Origin: Pollenia angustigena
Taxonomy: Eukaryota; Arthropoda; Insecta; Diptera; Polleniidae
Assembly: GCA_930367215.1 (NCBI GenBank)
Contig: OV884058.1
Location: 169,676,478 to 169,740,477, forward strand
DNA: 64,000 nt
Direction: 5' to 3'
The notes below the pieces were generated by a model. The model had not been told where the DNA came from and searched no databases. It saw only the letters and a list, made by a program, of their open reading frames with translations. Shown in pieces: positions 23,201 through 45,059 of this stretch; position 1 is the stretch's first letter, and every line of letters starts with the position of its first letter. The translations under genes were made by a program, and so were the position numbers.

Positions 23201-24224
23201 AAAGATTTAGTTTTTAGTTTAAAATGGTCTTTATCCATTAATCAAAAATATATCGTTACCTAAAACGCAAAAGGCCCTAATTAACCTAAAATTAAAAATC
23301 GACTTGTTTTTTTTATTGATTTTGATGTAATTATAGCTAATTTTTTAATGCTTTTTTTGGTATTTTCCGACAATTAGTTTTTTTCAATCGATTTAGCGAT
23401 CTTAAATTAGTTTTTGGGATTGTTTCAAATTTTGCAATTTTTCGCGAATTTTAGCCATGTTCGCGATAAAAGCGATTTGTTCCTGTAAGTTTTCTGATTC
23501 GTTACAGCTTTAATAATTTATAATAAAAAGTAGACTTTGTTTCGTTTTTAAAATCGATTTCCATCACATACCTGATAAGTAAACAAGTTTCATAAAGTTT
23601 TTGAAACTTTATGTTAATTTTTTTGTCAAAGTTGGGGTTAAATGTCCCCAAACTGCTAAATTTGTTGAATAAAAAAAAAAAAATTCACCCAAAAATTTAG
23701 CAACTCTAAGTACATATTATTTTTATATTTCGTTTAGTAAATCTTCCGGAGGATTAAAAGAGTGGGCTATTCTAGAGCTGCAGGGAGATCTGGAAGTAAG
23801 ATCTAATGAAGATATGCATGATCAGTTTGTGGGCGATCTATACTACAACAAATACGGACAGCCAGTAAGTTTACCACAAAAAAAAAAAGTAACAAAATAT
23901 ATAATTCGCATTTTACCCCTCCAGATTTTAATCATTGGCCATCACATCTTACAAGGCAGAGAGCAAAAATTGGAAAAACCTTTTGCAGTGTTGGAAAAAT
24001 CGAAAACCAATGAGGGCCAACATTTATTCGATCAAACTGACGGAAATTTAAATGCTAGTGTTATGAACAACACTGTTGATCGCACTTTACTCGATAATAC
24101 GGTGGCTTTAGAAAACAAATCAACACAAAAAAGTGAATACACCGTGCAAGCTGTCATTACCAAGAAATTGATTTTCAAATCTAGACCAAAACCCATTATA
24201 GCAAATGTAGCAAAAAGTGTGTAA
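17208..24224 (+). CDS. Ctf8: Ctf8/CHTF8-like sister-chromatid cohesion clamp-loader subunit
   Basis: Subunit of the alternative Ctf18-Dcc1-Ctf8 RFC clamp loader used in cohesion. Proposed exons are 17208-17227 (MPVLIK plus two bases), 23738-23864 and 23925-24224; splicing gives 148 residues in one frame. Exon 1 ends AAAAC|GTAAGT and exon 2 follows TTTCGTTTAG; together they read [20 protein letters not shown], which lines up with the N-terminus of CHTF8 as I recall it. Then come [29 protein letters not shown] and a C-terminal [19 protein letters not shown], all family landmarks. The 60-nt second intron happens to be open in frame. The first intron is 6.5 kb and contains the complete hay gene on the same strand plus several MITEs. 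Exon 1 is the least certain part; a closer upstream start was not found. Confidence 0.8.
17303..17891. mobile_element. hAT-type MITE, 589 bp, in Ctf8 intron 1
   Basis: Ends CAGGGTTGCCGTTG and CAACGGCAACGCTG; flanks ATTGAGAG and ATAGAGGG agree at 6 of 8 positions. The subterminal regions repeat AAAAAGTG and GTGTCA-like phrases. Begins only 76 bp after the Ctf8 exon 1 donor. Confidence 0.65.
18046..18189. mobile_element. foldback MITE, 144 bp, copy 1
   Basis: Starts ACATGGTGTCTTCAGCTGAC and ends CAGGTGAAGACCCTATGT; the arms contain TTTTTTGTCATACCAAACG and match for some 60 bp. A second copy is at 40162-40306. No clear target duplication here. Confidence 0.75.
18190..19936. other. intronic stretch with no recognised feature
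   Basis: AT-rich sequence between two MITEs in Ctf8 intron 1. GCCG-rich blocks at 17909-17990 and 18420-18490 are partly inverted to each other and may be the ends of another decayed element. No credible exon seen. Confidence 0.5.
19937..20161. mobile_element. hAT-type MITE, 225 bp, upstream of hay
   Basis: Termini CAAGGTATATTTACACAAGG and CCTTGTGTAAATATACCTTG, with perfect 8-bp duplication GTACAATA. Same terminal family as 4265-4523. It lies 130 bp before the hay start codon, so it sits in or next to that promoter. Confidence 0.9.
20293..22814 (+). CDS. hay: TFIIH helicase subunit XPB (haywire)
   Basis: DNA translocase/helicase of TFIIH, needed for promoter opening and nucleotide excision repair. 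Exons are 20293-20344, 20401-21441 and 21502-22814, giving 801 residues, the usual family length. The start MGPPKKSKK follows the fly pattern. The N-terminal half carries the damage-recognition region; the Walker A PCGAGKS is split exactly by intron 2 (G365-K366-S367). The DEVH box is near residue 461, TATLLREDD (with the RED motif) near 488, and the second helicase lobe has [13 protein letters not shown] and [16 protein letters not shown]. The intron 2 donor reads G|GTACGG, which is weak but the frame requires it. AATAAA at 22867. The gene is complete and undamaged, and lies within intron 1 of the Ctf8-like gene on the same strand. Confidence 0.97.
23050..23574. mobile_element. shorter copy of the 8444 repeat
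   Basis: Starts CGGGTATTTTCTAGAATTCC and ends CACATACCTG. It shares with 8444-9357 a long near-identical stretch from CACATCCACATGTTTTTATT to AAAAGTAGACTTTGT, then skips to the terminus, as in an internal deletion derivative. Located between hay and the second Ctf8 exon. Confidence 0.7.
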
Positions 24225-24249
24225 ATTTTTAAATATGTATGTGTGTAGT

Positions 24250-24289
24250 TTTATTAAAAATATTTTTTTTACGCTAAATTGAAAATAAA
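24250..24289. terminator. crossed poly(A) signals of Ctf8 and E(z)
   Basis: Plus-strand AATAAA at 24284-24289 serves Ctf8, whose stop ends at 24224. Minus-strand AATAAA at 24255-24250 serves E(z), whose stop is at 24322-24324. Each signal lies past the other in its own reading direction, so the two 3'UTRs should overlap by several tens of bases. Confidence 0.6.
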
Positions 24290-24321
24290 AAACTCAAATA
24301 AAGTACAGTAGAAAAAAAAAT

Positions 24322-36279
<11,958 letters not shown>

Positions 36280-36622
36280 TTATAGACAGTTTTATAAAGT
36301 TTTCATAGAGTATTTTTTGTTTTAGAAATTTTTTTTGGAAAAGCCCTTGTTTACTTGGTGTCTACAAGAATTGTTGCACAAATGCCAGTGGAAAAAGAAA
36401 AGAAAGGCGCCATAAAATACATGATAAAACAGAACTGTAAACAGTGTTGTTATTTGACTGATTTTATTCTTTGTCAATTTAAAACAGTAAAGCGGATATA
36501 AACAGAAGATCTGGCGATTTTTGTTGTATTCAAAATATTAGAGGGGTATCATTTTTAAGAAAAAATTAAAATTAAAATAAAAAAATTAATTGAAAAACAA
36601 AAATAAATTTAAGAATTTGTAT

Positions 36623-37675
36623 TGTTATACCCACACCACAATAATGGAGAGGGTATTATGCATTTGTGCTGATGTGTGTAACGCCTTAAAATATTGGTCC
36701 TAGACCCACATTAAAGTATACCGATCGAGTCAGAATCACTTTCTGAGTCAAACTAAAGATGTCCGTCCGGCTGGCTGGCTGTCCATGTAACCTTTCGCGC
36801 AAAGTACAGGTCGCAATTTTGGAGGTAATTTGATCAAATTTGGGACATAGGTTCTTATGCCCAATTTTCAGGATAGTATTTAAATCAATATTAAGTTAAT
36901 TTAAATCGTATTTAAAACAGATTGGTTTTTTGAGTTTTATTTGAAAAGTCTTATTTAATTAAGATAAAAGTATGGTAGCTAAATACAAAAAATAAAAAAT
37001 AAAAAAAGTGTAGTTATTTATAAGGTGGTCTGAAAAAACAACTGACTGTTAATGCTTTGCCTGTTGTTGTTGTATTGTTGTAAAATTGAGGCCACCTTGC
37101 TTAAATATTACAATGGAAACTTAAGTTGAAATTAAATGTACCACATCGGTGAATTAAGTTTCACTTAAGTTTTTAGTGAAGAAGAGAATTTTGTATTTAA
37201 AACGATTTTAAAAATAAATGTGTTTTAATTTCAATCCTGAAAATTGGCCATTATTGGCACAAGGACCAAGCGTATTGAGAAACTATCAAAGCGATTTTAA
37301 TGAAATTTAAAACATAGATAGAACCACATCTTTAAGGACACAAAGGGTATGCATTTTTTAAAAACTAGGACCACGAGTGGAGATAGGGGTAATTTCTGCC
37401 TCTCAAACCGATTTTAATGAAATTTAAGCCATATATAGATACATATCTATATGGACACATAAGCTATACAGTTTTTCAAAAATAGGACCACAAGGGGAGG
37501 TAGGGGGCAATTTTTGCCTCTCACAAACTTTCAAACCGAATTTAAAGAAGTTTATAAACATAGATAAATTCCATATTTATATGGACATATAAGTATGATG
37601 CGTTTTTTAATACTGTGGTATAGGGTATCATATGGTCGGGCTTGACCGACTATACTTTCTTACTTGTTTTTTAAT
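36623..37675. repeat. dispersed fly repeat, about 1.05 kb
   Basis: Opens with TTATACCCACACCACAATAA and a GTCCGTCCGGCTGGCTGGCT phrase. It has three diverged internal units around CATATAGATACATATC/AGGACCACAAGGGGAGGTAG (about 37250-37580) and ends with the hairpin GGTCGGGCTTGACCGAC followed by TTACTTGTTT. Such repeats with reiterated 'pressure-free' units and this 3' hairpin are common in calyptrate and Drosophila genomes; class not assigned. Confidence 0.65.
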
Positions 37676-37865
37676 GTAAATTCCCAAACGATAATTATAA
37701 TTTGTATATGAAAATTCGCCAGTTAAATTATTAAAGAAAGTGTGGAAGTTTTTCTTACTTTTCAAACATTTTTCGAATGTGCTTCTTTGAGTCTAATTTC
37801 AATTTCTAAAGCTGTTTTGTTTTCACATATTTTTTGCTTAACCCAACTTTTGGTTAAGTGTAGTT

Positions 37866-38064
37866 AAGGCTAGATTACACTATCACACAAGTCTTATAAT
37901 ACTTTGTGAATCTAATGGAAGTCTAGGATCATACTATGAAAGTTTTCTTTCAGAATGTCTGAGTTTATTGGTGAGAGGGAAAGAGAACGTGCTTCTTTCT
38001 CTCCTCTCTCACCCATAAACTCAGATTTTCTGAAAGAAAACTTTCATAGTGTGAACCACAGAAT
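37866..38064. mobile_element. two adjacent MITE pieces
   Basis: 37866-37915 is the left end of the CTAGATTACACTAT family (see 29646). 37921-38064 is a foldback element: GATCATACTATGAAAGTTTT and AAAACTTTCATAGTGTGAAC as outer arms, GTCTGAGTTTAT and ATAAACTCAGA inside. A shorter copy with clean TAA duplications is at 56200-56290. Confidence 0.7.
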
Positions 38065-38544
38065 ACCACAGAACTGTCACCACAGATTTTTTTGTACTTT
38101 GCTCCAAAAAGACATAAATAAATTTTGGTATCATCGAAAAGAGTTTTTAAAGCAGCTTCCAATGATATATAAAACCTGACCACTTGCGACCTATTTATTG
38201 AGATATTTATTTAAATAAATATTTTCGTTTCGGGTTTTCTTACCAATTCTACGTACTTATGTTGAAATAATATTCTCACGAAAATCTTTTAAAATTATTG
38301 TTAAATTTTAAAACATGAAAATTTTTTTTTAATAAATACGGATAAATATGTGTAAAAATGGAGAATAATACAAAAGCAACCAATATACGGACATGTACTG
38401 AAAATCGCAAAACGCGTAACATTTACCTCTTCTTCCAAACTAGGTACAAGCATCTTGGTTATTAATCAATACACAAAATCCGAAAAATGTGGGCGGTATT
38501 GGGAAGTAAGCGAAGATTAGGCATATTCGAGTACAGCACTCTTA

Positions 38545-38681
38545 GACCCCTTTCACACTCGGCAATTTACTTGTCGACAACAACAAAGTCTTCACAAAAT
38601 TTTTTTTCCTTACCCCGACCTTACCGCTGACGACAACAAACCAAGAGTTGCGCAAGTAACTTGCCGAATGTGAAAGGGGTC
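38545..38681. mobile_element. Harbinger-type MITE, 137 bp
   Basis: GACCCCTTTCACACTCGGCA and GCCGAATGTGAAAGGGGTC are inverted ends, with TTA on each side. The arms extend further with AAGTAACTTG-like matches. Confidence 0.85.
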
Positions 38682-38817
38682 TTACTTGTTTTATTTTATT
38701 GAAAATTTTGTAATACTAAAAGCTTTCATGGCCAAACAATAATAATATTACTATAAATTTTTTTTAACTTAATTTCTTAATAAATATTATGAAAACAATA
38801 TAAACAACAATACCTTA

Positions 38818-39755
38818 TAGGTCTGTCTGGGTACTTTTCCAGTAGCAAATACTCAGTAAATTTTTTTGGGAGAGTAACACCAATATTACTCTATCGGCTG
38901 AAGAAATCTCAAAAAGTACGCAGACAGTATCCAGTGAAATCTTGCAAGAAAACAGCTGATCGGTGTGTAAACAATTGAAATAACAAAGCAAAAGAATTTT
39001 AGCATAGGTATGTATGTGTACGCAAAATTGAATTCTCGAGGTAAATTAAAAAATTATTAATTAAAGTAAAGCTTAAAAAGTGTTGTAAATTAAAAAACTT
39101 GTTTATTACACTGTTATTAATTTGGTAAGTTCAATTTCTTCTAAGTTTTTAGTTTTATTTGTCGGGTTTTTTATAAAACTTCTTTTGCTTACATTGCCCA
39201 ACATAGTGCCGGCTTACAATGGAAGAAAATAATGAAATGCCCAATACAGTGCCCTCCAACAGCTTGACAACGGAGAAAAATAATTTGGATGTGAAGTTCT
39301 CGCCAGGAACACAATTCTTAATACTCGCCTCTTCAATTGCAAAGTTTGCCCCACAAAGTTCTGCTGGTTCTATCGGTTCTGCCATCTCCACTCCACTTAC
39401 GCCACGGTCGCACTGTATATTTGGGCGTTTCTAGCATGATGTAAAATGTTTTGTTTATTATAATTTATTATAAACGTTAAAAATCAACACAATTCTAACT
39501 ACTTACCTCTGGCATTTATAAATTTAAATTTTTATTTTCATTTCACAAAAACTATTTCATTCAAACAGCTGTTCAAACTATTTGCAAAATCTTGCAAGCG
39601 GAAATTTCTCCAGTAACATTTTGCAAGTTCTCTAACTTCCAACTGTCAAAAAATTTTTTTTTGCTATCTCGCTGCAAGAGATTTGGAGTACGCAGACAAC
39701 ATTTTGCAAGATTTTGTAACATTTTGCGCAAAATATGTGTACGCAGACAGACCTA
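38818..39755. mobile_element. Harbinger-type element, 0.94 kb, with an open frame inside
   Basis: TAGGTCTGTCTGGGTAC and GTACGCAGACAGACCTA are inverted ends with TTA on both sides. The subterminal zones repeat ATTTTGCAAG and TACGCAGACA. In the middle (39155-39434) base composition rises. It is open on plus (39219-39434, 71 residues, MEENNEMPNTVPSNSLTTEK start) and on minus (39155-39391, 78 residues, with KLFFSVVKLLEGTVLG). Neither product is recognised. The insert could be a captured host exon or a relic of an element gene. Confidence 0.7.
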
Positions 39756-39894
39756 TTATGATATTTTATATGATATTGTAGCCACACTAACGCTAACTTT
39801 CAATTAAAGTTCCGGTTACCAATATGTTTTGACAGCTATAACATGCAGTCTACAGCTAACATGTAATACTTAACTTTAACACTAATATAATGTA

Positions 39895-40154
39895 AGTGCT
39901 GGTTCACACAGGTCAAGTTTGACTCTTCAAGTCTCGAGCTTTTAGGAGAGAGGGGTAAAGAGAATGGAAAGGGGTACATACTTGACCGTACCAGTCAGTT
40001 TTGTATTTTTCTTTTTTCATCCGTAATGTAATAAAAAGCTACAAAGTTGAAGGAAAAGAAAACAAAAATTAATTTTGTGCATGAACGTGAACGCAAGTTC
40101 AAAAGAAAATTTAAATAAAACTGTTCAAGTAAACTTGACCTGTGTGAACCAGCA
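39895..40154. mobile_element. TA-target MITE 'AGTGCTGGTTCACAC', 260 bp
   Basis: AGTGCTGGTTCACACAGGTC and GACCTGTGTGAACCAGCACT are perfect inverted ends, flanked by TA on both sides. A shorter copy is at 40476-40604. Confidence 0.8.
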
Positions 40155-40161
40155 CTTAGTA

Positions 40162-40306
40162 TAACATAGCGTCTTCACCTCAATTTTTTGTCATACCAAA
40201 CGTCAAAGTCTATATAAAAAAAAACTCGAAAATTTTTGTCAGCGTTTTTTTAATATGAAGTTTGACGTTTGGTATGACAAAAAATTGTCAGGTGAAGACG
40301 CTATGT
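40162..40306. mobile_element. foldback MITE, 145 bp, copy 2
   Basis: Same family as 18046-18189: ACATAGCGTCTTCACC at the left, GGTGAAGACGCTATGT at the right. Flanks TTAGTATA and TAAGTATA agree at 7 of 8 positions. Confidence 0.75.
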
Positions 40307-40475
40307 TAAGTATAGACTCACCATGTTAGAAGTTTTCTCATGTTCTAACACGGTTGTTTATGCAAATGTTTAAACAACGCTTTTATAACTTCAAGTTATA
40401 ACAGCAAATCATGTCAGTTGTAGACGGGCAGTAGCCGATAGTTAACTATAACCGAACTTGGTGTAAATGGCCGTA

Positions 40476-40604
40476 AGTGCCGGTTCACACACGTCAAGTT
40501 TAAGTCGTCAAGTCTTTAGCTTTTAGGAAAGAAGGGAAAAGAGAATGCCATTTCTTTTACCTCAAGACTTGACGAGTCAAACTTGACGTGAGTGAACCGG
40601 CACT
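40476..40604. mobile_element. TA-target MITE 'AGTGCYGGTTCACAC', 129 bp
   Basis: AGTGCCGGTTCACACACGTC and the inverted GACGTGAGTGAACCGGCACT, with flanking TA. A short version of 39895-40154. It lies 360 bp before the CNEP1R1 start. Confidence 0.8.
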
Positions 40605-40967
40605 TATATGTATTGAAGCCTACACGCAATTTAATTCTCTTTGCTATTGCTGATATTTTAGCAGTTGTAGACGCTATAATAAATAGCCATGTTTACAAAA
40701 ACAATTATATTTTGTTCCACCCTGTTTAATGTCACCGCATCATTTATTACGAATGTCAGATAACTATAAATTCTACAAAAAGAAAAAATAGAAAATGTAA
40801 ATTTTTCGGAAAATATTTATCTAATCAGCAAAAACAATAAGATATTGCATGTTAAATACAATTAAAGTGCTAGTTAATGAAAAAGAAAGCAATATTGTTA
40901 AAATACAAAAAGAAAAATAAAGGAAAAACTAAAGTGCAACAAAATACATTACTATTATCAACAAAAC

Positions 40968-41547
40968 ATGGAACCATCAGCCTGTGAAGGTACTTGATAT
41001 TCTTTATTTTCCAACAATAAATGAACTTTGCCATTGTTAAGATAACTTAAATGTTAATATTTTTGATGGCTTTCAGATTTAAAAGCTTTTGAAAGACGAC
41101 TTACAGAGGTAGTGTCTTCCTATAAACCTTCAACTGTGCGCTGGAGAAGTAAGTGTAAGATTTTCTTTGTACAAATTGCAATATCTTAATTAATCTTGTT
41201 CCATTTTATTTAAAGTTGTACTTGCTTTAATTTCTTTATGTACCGCTATTAGTGCTTGGTACTGGCTAAGAGATCCACGCACCTCCGTTGTGCCTCTAAC
41301 GGAATCCTTGCTTATACATCCAGTTTTTACATTTGCCACCTTAACATTAGGTAAGTTTATATCTTAACAATAAATTGAAATAATTAAAAATGTTTTTTTA
41401 GTTATCCTTTTTGTATTTGGAATACATAAACTCGTCATTGCTCCCCAGATTATAACATCTCGTATGCGTAGCGTACTTAGTGATTTCAATATGAGCTGCG
41501 ACGATACGGGGAAATTGATATTAAAACCTCGACCTAACAATAATTAA
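40968..41547 (+). CDS. CNEP1R1 (fly ortholog): nuclear envelope phosphatase-regulatory subunit 1 (TMEM188)
   Basis: Membrane partner of the CTDNEP1/Dullard phosphatase that activates lipin at the nuclear envelope. Exons are 40968-40989, 41077-41148, 41216-41350 and 41402-41547, all with GT-AG borders; the product is 124 residues, the family length. After MEPSACE comes [20 protein letters not shown] and then a first membrane segment (about 32-52, containing [12 protein letters not shown]). A short loop with [10 protein letters not shown] follows, then a second membrane segment (about 66-88). The highly conserved tail reads [26 protein letters not shown] at 41862. The tiny exons explain why no long open frame is visible. 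Head to head with E(z), 4.7 kb apart. Confidence 0.93.
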
Positions 41548-41990
41548 AGTAATCATTTAAAAAATACCGCCTAGAAATGCTCGTTTTATTGTAATTATGA
41601 CTCTTATGAATCAATGTAAAATATGCAATAGGACACTGAGTTTATTATCCAGATCTCTGTTTTAGTTTTTGTAAAATAGACTTTAGTTGCTATTGTTCGT
41701 TATTAGCTAACAATATTTCCTATATATTTTACAATTTCTCCAACATCATCAGTTGAATAATTGTTATAATACTTATTAGACATCAACCATACAAACCTAA
41801 TTATGTAAATAAGTAATTGTAAGGAATACCGAGAAAGAACAAGATTTGAATATCAAATCAAAATAAAATGTTAAGTTTTTTTTTTGCTGAAACAGGTGAT
41901 TAATGTATGTAAGTAGAAAAAGCCTATCAAAAATAAGTTAACAAGTGGAATTTCAATTTCGGAAATGGTTGTTCATAATTCGAGAGTTGT
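41548..41990. other. 3'UTR and spacer after CNEP1R1
   Basis: Holds the probable 3'UTR up to about 41880. Nothing else recognised before the Helitron-like element. Confidence 0.5.
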
Positions 41991-43146
41991 ATGGTAGGAT
42001 ATGAAAAGTTCAGTGAAATAATAATTTATAAATACGCCATTAACGATTTTCAACAGTGGATATCACAAGAAAGTGAGAGTTGGGGGAATGGTACAAGTAT
42101 TTTCTATATGGGTAATTCCAAAGTGTTGAACGTGACAGTCGTAAAACTTTTTGTAGTAGGATCTTCTGAGCCCCGAAATTGAAATAAAATAGCAGCGGGG
42201 GTATTGGAATCCCCCATAGGACGCCAATGTTTAACATCGCATATCTTAAGAACTGTAATAGTGAGAATGTTCAAACTTTCTAGAAGTCACTCCTATGGTA
42301 TACTACACTTTTGAAAATAAAAATAAAGCGGATAGGCGCAGGGGGGAAATACCTCCCAGAGGATGCATACATTAAATATCGCTCAACTGAAGAACTTTTA
42401 AAGGGAGAGTCTTAAAACGTGGTTAAAGCTACTATTATAGTAAACTATAAATTTCAATATAAAAATGGGCGGGGTAGACAGGGGAGGAGCAGTACCCCTC
42501 ATAGATAGAAATATTAATAAGAGCCACTGCACGCATTTTGTTGAACTTTTAGTAGTAGGATCTCCTGAGCCCCAAAGTTGAAATAAAATAGAAGCGGGGG
42601 AAGTGGTACCCACCATAGGACACCAATGTTTAATATCGCATATCTTAAGAACTGTTGTAGTGAGAATGTTCAAACTTTGTGGAAGTCACTCTTATGGTAT
42701 ACTACACTTTTGAAAATAAAAATAAAGCGGGTAGGCGCATGGGGGAAACACCTCCCATAGTATGCATATATTAAATATCGCTCAACTGAAGAACTATTAA
42801 AGAAAAAGTCTTCAAACGTGGCAAGAGCTACTATTAGGGTAAACTATAAATTTCAATATAAAAATAGGCGGGGTAGACAGGGGAGGAGCAGTATCCCTCA
42901 TAGATAGAAATATTAATAGGAGCCACTGCACGCATTTTGTTGGACCTTTGGTAGTATGATCTTCTGAGCCCCAAAATTTAAACAAAATAGCAGCGGGGGA
43001 AGTGGTACCCACCATAGGACGCCAATGTTTAATATCGTATATCTTAAGAACTGTTGTAGTGAGAATGTTCAAACTGAAGAACTATTAAAGGGAGAGTCTT
43101 CAAAGTTGGCTAAAGCATTGTAGCGAAGCGCAACGGGTTAAGCTAG
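41991..43146 (+). mobile_element. non-autonomous Helitron-like element
   Basis: The right end reads AGCGAAGCGCAACGGGTTAA followed by GCTAG and then a T. A GC-containing terminal fold followed by CTRR, next to T, is the 3' signature of Helitrons, and this wording is very like insect Helitron ends I know. The body is made of 399-bp tandem units. The 5' end is not located, so the start is approximate. No Rep/helicase. Confidence 0.65.
42090..43075. repeat. 399-bp tandem repeat, about 2.4 units
   Basis: The phrase ATCTTCTGAGCCCC or close variant starts at 42161, 42560 and 42959, exactly 399 apart, and other landmarks (ACTATAAATTTCAATATAAA, GGATGCATACATTAAATATC) repeat likewise. Minus-strand open frames at 42398-42673 and 42812-43072 are copies of one another because 399 is divisible by three; I do not regard them as genes. 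Confidence 0.85.
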
Positions 43147-43577
43147 TATGTATATAAAATTGTAACGTAGCTGATTCATCATCGCACAGCCTAAACGCCT
43201 AAAGATAAAAACTTGATCCACGATCCACTAAGACAGGAATTTTTAAAATTGAAATGTTAAGAAGGTAAAAAGGATAAAAAAAATTAATAGGTACTTATCG
43301 TTGTTCTTTAGAAAAATAAGGGGGAAGCCTGTATTTTGGAACTTTTCTGTCACCCCATCTACATATCTTTTAAACCAATAAACATAGAAACACAGTTTAT
43401 ATCACATTCAAAAATAATCTAAAAAGTACAAACACGAATTACGAATGCGGTATTTTTTCGAAATTCAAACGTTTAAGGGTTGAAAGTCTTAACTATTTTT
43501 GGTACTTTTTTACAAAATATTTTTCTTCGTTAAATGACAAATGCGTATTAATTTATGGGCTCCCACTACTATATTAA

Positions 43578-43796
43578 GGCCCGTTTTCACAACTTACCGA
43601 TAGCTAAAGGTAGGATTTTATCGGCCGTATAAAAAGTGTTCCATTATTACAACTTTACTTTAACCTACCAGGTAGGATTAACCTTAATCTACTTTATCGT
43701 TCTCTTTAGGTTAAAGTAAAGTTTTAATAATGGAACACTTTTTATAAGGCCATTTAAAGTCTACTTTAAGCTATCGGTAAGTTGTGAAAACGGGCC
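43578..43796. mobile_element. Harbinger-type foldback MITE, 219 bp
   Basis: GGCCCGTTTTCACAACTTAC and GTAAGTTGTGAAAACGGGCC are perfect inverted ends with TAA on both sides. Arms continue with CGATAGCT and AGTGTTCCATTATTA-type matches almost to the centre. Confidence 0.85.
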
Positions 43797-43799
43797 TAA

Positions 43800-45050
43800 A
43801 ACTCTTGAAACTTTAATGGGGAGAAAAAAGTACAAAAATCAGTTATGTATTTATTTTATAAAGCTTTTTTGTAATAGTACTATTCCTTAAATTTTTCAGA
43901 AATGAATTTATACACTACCAGACTATTATATTGTATCTTCTTGTTACATTTTACGTTAGCTTTTCTTTGGACAGCAATGTGAAAAAGTGAAAATGACTAT
44001 GTTACGATTTATTTTACCCTGTCCCGTTTACAAAACAATCGTTACATTATAATGTACTTACCATAGCCTGGTTCTTCCTAGCATCCATTTAAAATAAATT
44101 AACAATTCATCTTAATTTTTCAATCAATTTTACAATAATTTTTTTATTGATATTTTACCTTTTTTTTTAATTTATTTGTTTAAAACTGGGAAGCAACAAT
44201 AATGATTATAATAATTATTAAATTACATTTTAATTTGTAGCAAATTTTTGCATTTTTAAAACTTTTGAAAAAAAAAATTCATTATGGTTTTTTATTTGCT
44301 TTGCCTTTGTAATTCATTATTAATCATTTATACAGGAAGAAGGGCCCTTTTTTATTAAAACAATAATTTTCTGTTCATTTTTTTTCTGTATTACTTTTTA
44401 TTTTTAAGTTAATTTATTTTTCTAAGCTTAAATTTAATTAAATGAAAATTATTAACGCGTGTGTAGTAAAAAGAATATTTTTGCAAAATTTTCCCCTTTT
44501 TGGTAACTTGTTATAGCTGGTTTTGAACGGTTTATGCCGGTAGTAGTTGACGCATGTTTCTAGATCATTCAAAAAAATACATATGTTGGTATTACTGTTA
44601 TCACTTCTTAATAATGACAAAATCGTAATAGTTATAGCAGGAGCTGGCAGGTAACCTTGAAGATATTAATGTAAAGTTGTAGGTATAGCAAATGTATTTT
44701 AAAGCCACTCCTTTTACGGAAATACTCCAAAGACTCGTTAAGCACAACATGCACAGAATATAACTTGATTGTATACGTGGGCTTAATAGTCCATCCGTGG
44801 CTGTTCTATGCAATCAACAGTGATGTGAGCTGCCTGAAGGTCGGTGGTGGCGGCTTACTTAATATGGTTCACTTTTTCTTTAACACAAAAAAAAATTTAC
44901 GGGTGAAGGTGATGCCTAATATATTGGGAGAGGGTAAAAGTCATGACATGAAAATACAGAAAAAAATATGTAACAACTTCAAATTGCAAAAGATGACCAA
45001 TTGAACTAGAATACGTACGTGTTTTAGAACAGTAAAAATAAAATCTGGTG
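43800..45050. other. AT-rich stretch, no gene recognised
   Basis: Several T-rich runs; a short phrase near 43911 (TATACACTACCAGA) recurs at 50050. The open frames here show no domain. Confidence 0.5.
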
Positions 45051-45059
45051 TTTTAGGAT

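Larger units (their letters stand above)
39791..40473. mobile_element. MITE family A, copy 2, split by other MITEs
   Basis: Left end CGCTAACTTTCAATTAAAG to CAGCTATAAC and right end GATAGTTAACTATAACCGAA to AATGGCCG match the family at 12899 in inverse order, with TAA on both sides. The two halves are separated by about 590 bp containing the elements at 39895-40154 and 40162-40306. Confidence 0.65.

Noticed and set aside
23875..23924. Reading the Ctf8 intron 2 as coding (the frame stays open)
   Set aside because: The 60-nt segment has good GTAAGT and CCTCCAG borders, encodes a Lys run, and interrupts the conserved YGQPILIIGHH block; splicing it out restores the block.
42398..43072. Two similar minus-strand open frames of 86-91 codons
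   Set aside because: They are adjacent copies of the 399-bp tandem unit; similarity follows from the repeat and not from gene duplication.
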